The notes beneath the pieces are model-generated. The model worked only from the letters and a program-made list of their open reading frames with translations. It was not told the origin of the DNA and searched no databases. A stretch of 64,000 bases of DNA from Ehretia macrophylla (Eukaryota; Streptophyta; Magnoliopsida; Boraginales; Ehretiaceae): contig CM075769.1 of NCBI GenBank assembly GCA_037974665.1, forward strand, positions 19,923,139 through 19,987,138. The letters run 5' to 3'. Position 1 is the first letter of the stretch. Each line of letters starts with the position of its first letter. The translations under genes were made by a program, and so were the position numbers. Below, piece after piece: positions 24,820 through 33,517 of the stretch.

Positions 24820-25196
24820 TTCCGAATAACTAGAATGCAAAGTATTATGACGGGCATATATATAATTCACAAGTAAATCACATAAGAAGAAGTTCAAATA
24901 AATCTACATAAGATTACATATAAGATCATACAAGCACTTTATACACAAAGATACAAATAAAACACTTAGTCATACTTTCTATTCTAAACTTTTCACATTC
25001 ATGCAATAACTCATAAAAAGACATTTCACATTCTCATTCCCATGCTAGCATATTCTTTAACCAATCAATCTCTCACTTATTCAATCAAAAGAAACACTTA
25101 TTCACACAATTATACTTTCACATAATAGACCTCTACCCCACAGACCGAGAAACCTATCTCGGCTCATGCATTCTATAAGCTCTTATACCACCTAAA
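24820..25196 (-). other. Element A leader and primer binding site
   Basis: An A/T-rich untranslated leader between gag and the right LTR. On the minus strand TGGTATAAGAGC (about 25184-25195) follows the LTR end by a few bases; it differs from the tRNA-Met primer site TGGTATCAGAGC by one base. No gene is seen. Confidence 0.75.
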
Positions 25197-27686
25197 TGTC
25201 ACACCCCGACCTAACCCCACACAAAAGGTTAAGTCCGGACTCGACAAACGGATAGAGTCTCCTCTGTACCGTGGACATTCTGGAAACCTGAAAACATTGA
25301 ATAAAACCACAAACACAAACTAGGACTTCAATTCCAACTAAACCCAGCTTCAAGGCCATCCGAGCTTTAAGCAATACAAAACAATTTAAATACATACAAG
25401 CATGCAAGCAACAATCATAGAATATTTGTCTTTCATTCGCTTATCATACCACTCCATGTTAGCAATTAAACATTCTTGTGAATTAAAGCCGACCATTTAA
25501 CCATTGCATCACACCCAAGCATGCAACAAAACTAGAAGCAGAAATATAAGTTATTACATGCCATAGTTTCATCTCTCATACTACCTCAATCTAACTTTGA
25601 AGCTTACAATTACACAAATATAAACATGAGCCCATAGGCTCCAAAATAGGACATAAAGTAATACAAGCAAAGTCCTCATATAAACAGCAAGAACACAGCC
25701 ACCTCAAGCACAAAGCACACAGCAACTAAGGCAACTATTTCGCCTACACCTCTTGCTCCTCACCCTCAACTAAATCAAGTTGGGGTTCAACCTCAGCTCC
25801 TCCTGAAACATGTTAGAGAGGTATAACAACCACCATTGTCCAGTGAGGGATAAAGTCTACCAGGGCGTGCAATGCAACAGTTAATACAAATAAAACAATT
25901 AAACAACAAAAGAGCACTGTAAATGACAAGTTACCACACATTAAAAAGGATACAATTCGCTTAACCCCAACACTCCAGAATTCACTTGATCTTCGATCAT
26001 GAACCACAAACCTCGATCAACATACTGGTATAAACCCCAATCACTCCAGTGGGTGTACTCCAGATGTACCCCGAGAATCCTACGACCCAACACCCCCTGG
26101 CAATCTCCAGACCAGGCGAGTGAGGGACTAGAGCACGAAGATCGAATACCCATTGGCAAGCCGCTACCGCCTAGTTGATATCCAATCCATCTGCCCCTAA
26201 CACTATGGTTGCGCAACCACTATGCAATGCACTTAAACCATTGACAATATAATAACATTGTAAAGAAATAACACTTAGGAGGGACAATAAACTAGGTTGC
26301 CCTCGAAACAGTTCAAATATAAGCATTAACATATAAGCAACAAAATGAATACAAAGGGGTTATTAACATGTTTCACACGGAACTTTACCAAAAGCTCATG
26401 AACATCTTAAAACACATTTAAACACTTAGTAAGCCATTACAAAGCCTTAGAAGAGCAAAATGATTTATTTCCCCCTTTTCTCCCTTTGTAATTTAAGCCA
26501 TTTCTCTTCCAAACATAAGTTAATGTTCTAGTTTAACAAGTGGGCTATTCCATACTTCTAATTACCCCTTATGACACCATTAAGACCCTTCAAACTACCC
26601 AATTGCCCGCAATTACCACAAAAGCCTCGATTGCCCCATTGTGAGTTTGAACTATGAGTACCCTAACCGGAACTCACTTGAGGTTTAGCACAGCATATCT
26701 AGCACCTATATAGCCTAATAACACTAAATGTGAAGGCCAAATTATCCTAGATTTGCTTTAACCCCGAAACCCCGTTTTAAAATCACCAATTCCACGTTTT
26801 AGCCAAGCTTTGAGCAATGTAACCTCCCGGGGCTATTAATCTAGCTTTATAAACATCTAAGGTACCTATTAGAAGCAATAAATCAAGCAAATATGCATAA
26901 TTCCTCAAAACCCTAAAAATTCATCACTATTCACATCCTACAATCAACCAACGAATTTAACTGGTTAAAAAGCGAAACAATAGCATAAAGTTGGTCTCTA
27001 CAACACGTATACATCATATAATATCATATTTAAGCATACCATAAGCATTTATTAGTAAATCTACAAATCAAAAAAGTTGCAACATTTAAAAGATGCAAAA
27101 TATGCATGCAAATCCCTCACCAATGCGCGAAGAAGCTTGTAGGATGCTAGCAAACACTCTAAACCACTTGGTCTAAGCTTGGAAAGGCCTGAATCGAATG
27201 TTTGATGAGCAAAATGTCCCTCTTTCGGCTGCTAAGGGTTGTCGGGTTCCAAGGGGCACTATTCAGCTTTTAATTTTTTTTTTCTAAGTCAAGTTATGAG
27301 CTATTTTGTGCTATATGTACATATATGCCTATGTGTATTATATTTGTGTGAGCATGTTGATCATAAGGTAAGTCAAACTAACTTAAAATGAGTCTAATGG
27401 TGTAATTAAATGTTAGCTAGCTAAAATATAATGTTAGACTACGTAATACTATTCACTTGATTCACTAAAACAAGAAAACAGATGCTCTCAACACTAATCG
27501 CTCAAATGCACAATTTTCTCATTCCTAAAATTATGAATATGACTTAAGAAAAATGCCAATTTGAAGAAAATATGTAGTTGAAAAATGTAATAAATAGTAG
27601 CCAAAGAAATAACAAGTAACAGAAAAGATGCACAAACAGTGAATGCAATAGTTAATAGAAGTACGGTGAAGTTCTCGGGCTTCATA
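25197..27686 (-). repeat. LTR of element A, right (5' LTR on the minus strand)
   Basis: Begins TGTCACACCCC and ends GGGCTTCATA in window orientation, about 2490 bp. It is the same family as 1254-3705, sharing the GGTTAAGTCCGGAC, CGTGGACATTCTG and AAGGCCATCCGAGC blocks and the palindrome TGGTTGCGCAACCA at 26206-26219, but well diverged from it. A primer site lies on its left and a polypurine tract plus integrase tail on its right, so it sits between two internal regions. Confidence 0.85.
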
Positions 27687-28194
27687 CCCTCTCTCCCTTA
27701 AACTAATTGCGTCCATGCAATTCTTACATGATTTGGCGAACAACTTAGGATATCTATCACGCATCTGATCCTCTCTCTCCCATGTAGCATCCTCTAACCC
27801 GTGATAATCCCACATAATTTTAACCTTTGGGATGCTTTTAGTTCTGAGCTCCTGAACTTTCCAATCAACAACTAGAAGAGGTTTCTCCGTATAAGTCAAA
27901 GTTTCACTAATTTCTAGTGGCTCTGGCTTAAGAACATGAGAAGGATCTGGCTGATACTTCCGAAGCATAGAGACATGAAAGACGTCATGAATCCTACCCA
28001 AACTAGGAGGTAAAGCCAACCGATAAGCCAAAGCACCAACTTTCTCAGTGATTTCAAATGGTCCCACATATCTTAGACTGAGTTTATCTCTTTTACCATG
28101 CCGAATCAAACCTTTCCAATGAGAGATTTTTAGAAATACCCGATCACCCACGACAAACTCCAAATCTCGGCGGCGCCTATCTGCATAACTCTTT
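27687..28194 (-). pseudogene. Gypsy integrase C-terminal fragment (element D)
   Basis: Minus strand from about 28194: RRRDLEFVVGDRVFLKIS, GPFEITEKVGALAYRLALPPSLGRIHDVFHVSMLRKYQPDPSHV, then a chromodomain-like end (KVKIMWDYHGLEDATWEREDQMRDRYPKLF) and CMDAISLRERG, followed by the polypurine tract. There is no stop before the LTR, so the frame runs on into it. It is the 3' end of a second gypsy copy sharing the LTR at 25197-27686. The right edge is cut by copia-family sequence at about 28195. Confidence 0.85.
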
Positions 28195-28653
28195 TATGCA
28201 AGTAAGAGATTGTTAGGGATATGCCCTAATGCTATTAATTGGATGACCTAATTAGGGTTTAATAAGAATATATGTGTTTTATACACAATGATGTTTTCAG
28301 AGATTCATATTATCCGCTTTGATATGAATGTGTTCCCAATGTTTATTAGAGAAGTGACAACATTCTAAAAGGGTTTATAATGCTTTGTTGTTTTACTTTG
28401 ATAAGATAAATATTAAGAATTAAGTCATAACCCTTCAAATTATTTGACCGGGACTAGAATAATCGAGTACGAATTATCATATGTAATTACCTTTGATTAG
28501 CATAGTGATGTTAATGATAAAGGATGGCATGCGAAGTGTCAGAACAACATGTGATGCGAACCAGCCATCCACATTCATTGCACCTTTTGGATGAATTTTC
28601 CAGCAAAGATTCAAGTCAAGATTCTATTTTCAAGATTCAAGAACTTCAAGATT

Positions 28654-28671
28654 TTCAAGAAGTTTCAAGAA
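28654..28671 (+). promoter_or_regulatory. Perfect four-unit heat-shock element in E 5' LTR
   Basis: TTCAAGAAGTTTCAAGAA is four consecutive inverted pentamers (TTCnnGAAnnTTCnnGAA), the optimal binding pattern for heat-shock factors. It lies about 330 bp upstream of the TATA box. The same 18 bases occur in every complete E/F/G LTR end in the window. Function is inferred. Confidence 0.7.
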
Positions 28672-29002
28672 GATTTGAAGATTTAGTCAAGATTTGATTT
28701 CTTTGTAATTTTATCCTAGTTTTAGTTTAATTTCCTATGGACGAATTTAGGTGTTCACACTAGGAGAGAGACTTTCTTGGGCTACAAGATTAGGTGTTCA
28801 TACTAGAAAGGAGCTTTTCTTGGGCTGCAAGTTTGCTTCCTTTTTAGTTACTATTCATGTCACTATTCATGTGAATAGTTAATAGGAGTCTTTTCTTGGT
28901 CTCCAAGTTTGTTTCCTTTGACCTAGTTACTATTCACGTTTTTCCTACTTGGGCTAGGGTTTAGGAGTCCTTTTTCAAGCAGGATAATTATTTGTTATTG
29001 CC

Positions 29003-29009
29003 TATATAA
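29003..29009 (+). promoter_or_regulatory. TATA box of element E LTR
   Basis: TATATAA within GCCTATATAAGGC, located about two thirds into the LTR as expected for the end of U3. F and G have the same block on the minus strand (near 32999 and 36779 in F, 62406 in G). Confidence 0.65.
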
Positions 29010-29350
29010 GGCACTTTTTGTGATAATAAAGAGAGACAATTCTGAAATTAAATTGTGAGATTATTCTCCTTGAGTTCTCCAAAAGACTCTTTCGAACTTA
29101 TCAAGGGATTCCTTGTGGCGTTCAACCTTGACTTATCAAGCAGATTTCCATCCCCATTTGTGGCGTCTTCATCATACCAAGGTTCTTGCTTTGCTAAGCA
29201 ACGGGTCGCGGTTTCCATCATATTCACTATACCAAGGTTCTTGTCTTGCTAGGCAAAGGGTCGCGGTTCCATCCATTCTTGAAAGGTCTTGGGTTTGTTT
29301 TACCAATCTTGGTGTTGGGTCTGGGCACATGTTGACCAGGTTCGTATCAG

Positions 29351-29364
29351 TTGGTAATCAGAGC
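29351..29364 (+). other. Primer binding site of element E
   Basis: TTGGTAATCAGAGC begins one base after the 5' LTR. It is the tRNA-Met type site with one extra A compared with TGGTATCAGAGC. F has the same sequence on the minus strand at about 36422-36435. Confidence 0.75.
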
Positions 29365-30209
29365 TTAGGTTTATCAGGTTTGCCTATCCTTTTCTTGTTT
29401 TTCTTGGTTAATTCCTTGAGTCTAGGTCTAGGTTTTAATTCCTTTCTTCGTTCTTGATTGTGTCTTGATTCCGTTCTTGTTCTTTTAATTTCGTGTCTTG
29501 AGTCTTGTTCTCCGTTTCTTTAGTCTTGTCTTCAATTTTGTTTTCTTGCTTTCAATTTCGTTTCTTGTTAAGCTTTCAATTGGCCAAACCCTAGAATCTT
29601 GAATTAGGGTTTCTTGTGTTTCTAAATTCGAAGTATTGGTTACTTGCTCATTGTCTTTGTTTTCAAAAATCAAGAAAAGAACATCAAGAAAGAAAAGAAA
29701 CTTCAAGAAAAGAAAAAAAAAATTCGGAGCTGAAAAAAAAAAAAAAAAAGGCAAAATAGTGAACAGTAAAAAACTTGTTTTTGTTGAATTAGCCTTCGTG
29801 GCCAAGCTTTTCTGAAGGGAAAAGACGTTCTGAGCATAACCCACAGCTTTGCTGTGGGCACCACCCTCTTAGGGCCAAATTCCAACGTTTGCTATGAGTT
29901 TTGGGCATTTTTGTGTTTTAGAATAAGGTTTTTGCAACTTTCCTTATTTCTCTAGGTTTCCTTCTTTGAGTTTTATTCAAGTTTCTTTCTCTAACCTTGT
30001 TTCCAGAGTCCTAGAGGTCTAAAAAAAAAAAATCATCAAATTTCGAAAAAAAAAGTAATACGCTGCTTTAGTGCCTATCTTGGTACTCTTGATTAGTTCT
30101 AGGGAACTTGAAGGAGAATATGAGAGGAAAAAGGCAGAGTGCGTGAGATTAATAGAGGGTAAAAGCCAAATTGAGTTGAGTGAAACACGCGAGGGAGTGA
30201 AATTTAATC
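29365..30209 (+). other. Untranslated leader of element E
   Basis: An A/T-rich leader with an A-tract near 29728-29749, the hairpin at 29840-29858 and no supported gene. A segment around 30061-30209 is purine-rich and precedes the gag ATG. Confidence 0.7.
29840..29858 (+). other. Hairpin in element E leader
   Basis: CCCACAGC-TTT-GCTGTGGG: a perfect 8-bp stem with a 3-nt loop in an otherwise A/T-rich leader, about 350 bp upstream of the gag start. F keeps the stem exactly and changes only the loop (35921-35939). It is a candidate packaging or dimerisation signal. Confidence 0.6.
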
Positions 30210-32045
30210 ATGTCTCAAAATCAAGCAGACAACATTAATGAAGGTGTTCAACAGCTTGTTGGACAGAACTTACAGATGCAGGCATTGATGGGAGACATGA
30301 GACGAATGATGAGGGCTGAATTTGATCAACTACATGAGAGGATGGCTAGGGTAGAACAGAGAACACCAAGGGTGCAGCCACCAGTTGCTCCAAAAGCACC
30401 AAGGAGGAACAGGTTGCATCGAAGAGAAATTGAAGTTGTGGATGAATTTGAAGAAGAAGGGATAGATGAGGAACTTGGTCGGATGTCAATAGGCAGCAAT
30501 GGAAGACATAGCCGAGATAGAGAAGCTAAGAAACATGTTGATAACAATTTGGGAAGCATCAAGATGAAAATTCCTGCTTTCCAAGGAAGGAGTGATGCCG
30601 ACGCATATTTGGAGTGGGAAAAGAAGATAGAGTTGGTTTTTGATTGTCACAACTATTCCGAACTGAAAAAGGTAAAACTTGCCGCAATTGAATTTACTGA
30701 TTATGCTATTGTATGGTGGGATCAGTTGTGCATCAATAGGAGGCGGAATGGAGATCGTCCAATTGCAACTTGGGATGAGATGAAGAGGGTGATGAGGAGG
30801 CGATTTGTACCCAGTCATTACTACAGAGATTTATACCTCAAGCTGCAAGGTCTTCATCAAGGTAATAAGAGTATTGATGAGTATTACAAAGAGATGGAGA
30901 TGGCTATGATTAAAGCCAATGTAGAGGAAGATCGGAAGGTGACAATGGCTAGATTTTTGAATGGGTTGAATCGAGAGATTGCTAACACTATCGAGTTGTA
31001 TCATTATGTGGAATTAAAGGATTTGGTGCATATGGCAATTAATGTGGAGAAGCGACTCAAGAGGGGTGGTACACATCCAAGACAAGCACCTCAATACCTG
31101 AGTGCATCACCTTTACCTTGGAGGACAAGTTACCCAAAGGATGAAGAAAATCCGTCTACTTCCAAGGCCAAGCCCGAGCTCAAACTATCCACTATTGCCA
31201 TGACCTCTCAAGGTAATACAACCTCTACTATGACTCGATCTAGTGAGATTCAATGTTTTAAATGTCAAGGACGAGGACACATAGCAAGCCAATGCCCAAA
31301 CAAGCGAGCAATGACAGTCTTGGAAAGTGGTGAGATTAAATTTGAAGACAAAACATATTTTGATGATGTGCCCATACTAGAGGACACCGCAATAGGAGCA
31401 GAGGAGTTTGGGGTGAATCATGGAGAGATGCTTGGACTAGTGGCACAACGAGCCTTAAGCCTGCAAGCTAAAGAAGAGGAAGAGGTAGCACAACATGAGA
31501 ACATCTTTCACACTCGTTGCCACGTGAAAGACAAGGTATATAATGTTATTATCAATGGTGGTAGTTGTACTAACGTTGCTAGTGCTTCTATGGTTGAAAA
31601 GCTAGAGCTCAACACAGTTAAACACCCAGGTCCATATAGACTGCAATGGTTGAATGATTGTGATGAGGTAAAGGTTACAAAGCAGGTTGTAGTACCGTTT
31701 CAAATTGGGAAATATGAAGATGAAGTATTGTGTGATGTGGTGCCAATGCATGCTGGACATCTTCTCTTTGGAAGACTGTGGCAATTTGATCGATGTGTGC
31801 AGCATGATGGCTTCACCAACAAGTATTCATTTGTATTTGGTCAGCGGACAATCACCCTAGTTCTGATGACACCAAAACAAGTCTATGAGGATCAAGTGAG
31901 GTTGCAAAAATTGAGTGAACAAAAGAATCTGAGAGATCAAAAGAATTTGAGAAAGCAAAAGAATGAGAGTGAAAAGAAAAGCAGGGCCGAATCTAGAGAG
32001 GAGGTAAGGAGAGAAAAGAGCTCTGCTAATAAGGTAAAAACATAG
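30210..32045 (+). CDS. Gag-protease protein of element E (611 aa, D-to-N in protease)
   Basis: The protein starts MSQNQADNINEGVQQLVGQN. Residues about 1-100 form a coiled-coil-like Met/Arg-rich segment and an Arg-rich patch (RRNRLHRREIEVVDEFEEEG). Then comes the capsid-type gag domain (IKMKIPAFQGRSDADAYLEW, FTDYAIVWWDQL, RRRFVPSHYYRDLYLKL, ANTIELYHYVEL; about 110-290), a zinc knuckle CFKCQGRGHIASQC near residue 350, and a retropepsin-like domain (VIINGGSCTNVAS near 450; GHLLFGRLWQFDR near 515). The protease motif has Asn where copy G has the catalytic Asp (DGGSC). A TAG at 32043-32045 cuts the C-terminal tail, which stays open in the same frame to 32306. RT is absent. The long frame suggests recent functional constraint or recent origin. 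Confidence 0.9.
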   Translation: MSQNQADNINEGVQQLVGQNLQMQALMGDMRRMMRAEFDQLHERMARVEQRTPRVQPPVAPKAPRRNRLHRREIEVVDEFEEEGIDEELGRMSIGSNGRHSRDREAKKHVDNNLGSIKMKIPAFQGRSDADAYLEWEKKIELVFDCHNYSELKKVKLAAIEFTDYAIVWWDQLCINRRRNGDRPIATWDEMKRVMRRRFVPSHYYRDLYLKLQGLHQGNKSIDEYYKEMEMAMIKANVEEDRKVTMARFLNGLNREIANTIELYHYVELKDLVHMAINVEKRLKRGGTHPRQAPQYLSASPLPWRTSYPKDEENPSTSKAKPELKLSTIAMTSQGNTTSTMTRSSEIQCFKCQGRGHIASQCPNKRAMTVLESGEIKFEDKTYFDDVPILEDTAIGAEEFGVNHGEMLGLVAQRALSLQAKEEEEVAQHENIFHTRCHVKDKVYNVIINGGSCTNVASASMVEKLELNTVKHPGPYRLQWLNDCDEVKVTKQVVVPFQIGKYEDEVLCDVVPMHAGHLLFGRLWQFDRCVQHDGFTNKYSFVFGQRTITLVLMTPKQVYEDQVRLQKLSEQKNLRDQKNLRKQKNESEKKSRAESREEVRREKSSANKVKT

Positions 32046-32060
32046 GCAAAACAAAGATAT

Positions 32061-32306
32061 TTGTATGCAAAAGCAAGTGAGGTTAAAAGAGCTTTGATAT
32101 CAAAATGGCCAATGATTGTACTTTTGTACAAAGAGGCTCTTTTAAACACTAACCAACTTGACTTTGCATTGCCTAGTGTTGTTGTTTCTCTCTTGCAGGA
32201 TTTTGAGGATGTGTTTCCCAAGGAGATACCACATGGTCTACCACCTAGGCTAGTCTTTGAGCCTGGTGGATTTGAGGACAAATCCTTCTCAAGAGGGGGG
32301 GAATGA
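32061..32306 (+). pseudogene. Tail of element E polyprotein, fused through the polypurine tract
   Basis: In-frame continuation after the TAG at 32043: YAKASEVKRALISKWPMIVL, then VVVSLLQDFEDVFPKEIPHGLPP, the linker that normally leads into RT, then GGFEDKSFSRGGE. The last codons are the polypurine tract itself, and the stop TGA (32304-32306) is the first three bases of the 3' LTR. F and G end the same way, so this truncated end is a fixed property of the family. Confidence 0.85.
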
Positions 32307-32656
32307 TGCGAACCAGCCATCCACATTCATTGCACCTTTTGGATGAATTTTCCAGCAAAGATTCAAGTCAAGATTCTATTTTCAAGATTCAAGAACTTCA
32401 AGATTTTCAAGAAGTTTCAAGAAGATTTGAAGATTTAGTCAAGATTTGATTTCTTTGTAATTTTATCCTAGTTTTAGTTTAATTTCCTATGGACGAATTT
32501 AGGTGTTCACACTAGGAAAGAGACTTTCTTGGGCTACAAGATTAGGTGTTCACACTAGAAAGGAGCTTTTCTTGGGCTGCAAGTTTGCTTCCTTTTTAGT
32601 TACTATTCATGTCACTATTCATGTGAATAGTTAATAGGAGTCTTTTCTTGGTCTCC
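32304..32656 (+). repeat. 3' LTR of element E, first part
   Basis: Matches 28552-28904 with two differences. It carries the heat-shock element at 32406-32423. It is split after base 353 by element F; the target duplication TCTCC is at 32652-32656 and 37301-37305, and the remainder is at 37306-37750. Confidence 0.93.
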
Positions 32657-33125
32657 TGATACGAACCTGGTCAACATGTGCCGAGACCCAACACCAAGAT
32701 TGGTAAAACAAACCCAAGATCTTTCAAGAATGGAAGGAACCGCAACCCTTTGCCTAGCAAGACAAGAACCTTGGTATAGTGAATATGATGGAAACCGCGA
32801 CCCGTTGCTTAGCAAAGCAAGAACCTTGGTATGGTGAAGACGCCACAAACGGGGATGGAAATCCGCTTGATAAGTCAAGGTTGAACGCCACAAGGAATCC
32901 CTTGATAAGTTCGAAAGAGTCTCTTGGAGAACTCAAGGAGAATAATCTCACAATTTAATTTCAGAATTGTCTAACTTTATTATCACAAAAAGTGCCTTAT
33001 ATAGGCAATAACAAATAAGTATCCTACTAGGAAAAGGACTCCTAAACCCTATCCCAAGTAGGAAAAACGTGAATAGTAACTAGGTCAAAGGAAACAAACT
33101 TGGAGACCAAGAAAAGACTCCTATT

Positions 33126-33143
33126 ACTATTCACGTGAATAGT
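33126..33143. promoter_or_regulatory. 18-bp palindrome centred on CACGTG (F 3' LTR)
   Basis: ACTATTCACGTGAATAGT is a perfect palindrome with a G-box core, the binding site class of plant bZIP and bHLH factors. It is repeated at 36906-36923 (F 5' LTR) and 62535-62552 (G LTR), and degraded in E. It is immediately followed by a second GACGTGAATAGT half. Confidence 0.6.
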
Positions 33144-33346
33144 GACGTGAATAGTAACTAAAAAGGAAGCAAACTTGCAGCCCAAGAAAAGCTCCTTTCT
33201 AGTGTGAACACCTAATCTTGCAGCCCAAGAAAGTCTCTCTCCTAGTGTGAACACCTAAATTTGTCCATGGGAAATTAAACTAAAACTGAAAACTAAAACT
33301 AGGATAAAATTACAAAGAAATCAAATCTTGACTAAATCTTCAAATC

Positions 33347-33364
33347 TTCTTGAAACTTCTTGAA
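33347..33364 (-). promoter_or_regulatory. Heat-shock element in F 3' LTR
   Basis: TTCTTGAAACTTCTTGAA, the reverse complement of the E element's 18-bp site, with four perfect pentamers. The copy in the functional 5' LTR of F is at 37127-37144. Confidence 0.7.
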
Positions 33365-33517
33365 GAATCTTGAAGTTCTTGAATCTTGAAAATAGAATCT
33401 TGACTTGAATCTTTGCTGGAAAATTCATCCAAAAGGTTCAATGAATGTGGACGCCCAATTGGTTCATTGAATGTGGATGCTTCAATTGGTTCATTGAATG
33501 TGGATGGTTGGTTCGCA

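Larger units (their letters stand above)
1254..27686 (-). mobile_element. Composite Ty3/gypsy element A (Tekay/Del-like), with three nested insertions
   Basis: The minus-strand order is: LTR (27686-25197), primer site (about 25184-25195), gag (24819-24507 and 14608 to about 13850), protease, RT, RNase H (to 12082 and 9836-9792), integrase zinc finger (6045 to about 5550), a second protease start, RT, RNase H, integrase tail, polypurine tract and LTR (3705-1254). Insertions at 6046-9785, 9854-12064 and 14609-24501 interrupt it; its own DNA totals about 10.6 kb. The two LTRs are clearly the same family but look too diverged to be the simple pair of one insertion, and the interior has duplicated and missing domains. 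I infer a recombinant of at least two related elements. All frames carry stops. Confidence 0.75.
28552..29349 (+). repeat. 5' LTR of element E
   Basis: 798 bp, TG...CA. It contains a perfect heat-shock element at 28654-28671, a TATA box TATATAA at 29003-29009 followed by AATAAA at 29025-29030, and a 55-bp-period tandem duplication at about 29174-29275 (ATACCAAGGTTCTTG repeated). The G-box palindrome of F and G reads CATGTG here, so it is degraded. The small open frames in the LTR (29055-29457) are not supported as genes. Confidence 0.92.

Noticed and set aside
29055..29457. Repeated 65-124 aa open frames in E/F/G LTRs (also near 32615-32951, 36299-36731, 37456-37756, 61990-62359)
   Set aside because: They recur only because the LTRs are recent duplicates; two overlapping frames are equally open, with no recognisable domain and the transcript-start region overlaps them.
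33436..33507. Short regular repeats suggesting a CRISPR-like array
   Set aside because: Three contiguous degenerate units without unique spacers, inside a plant LTR.
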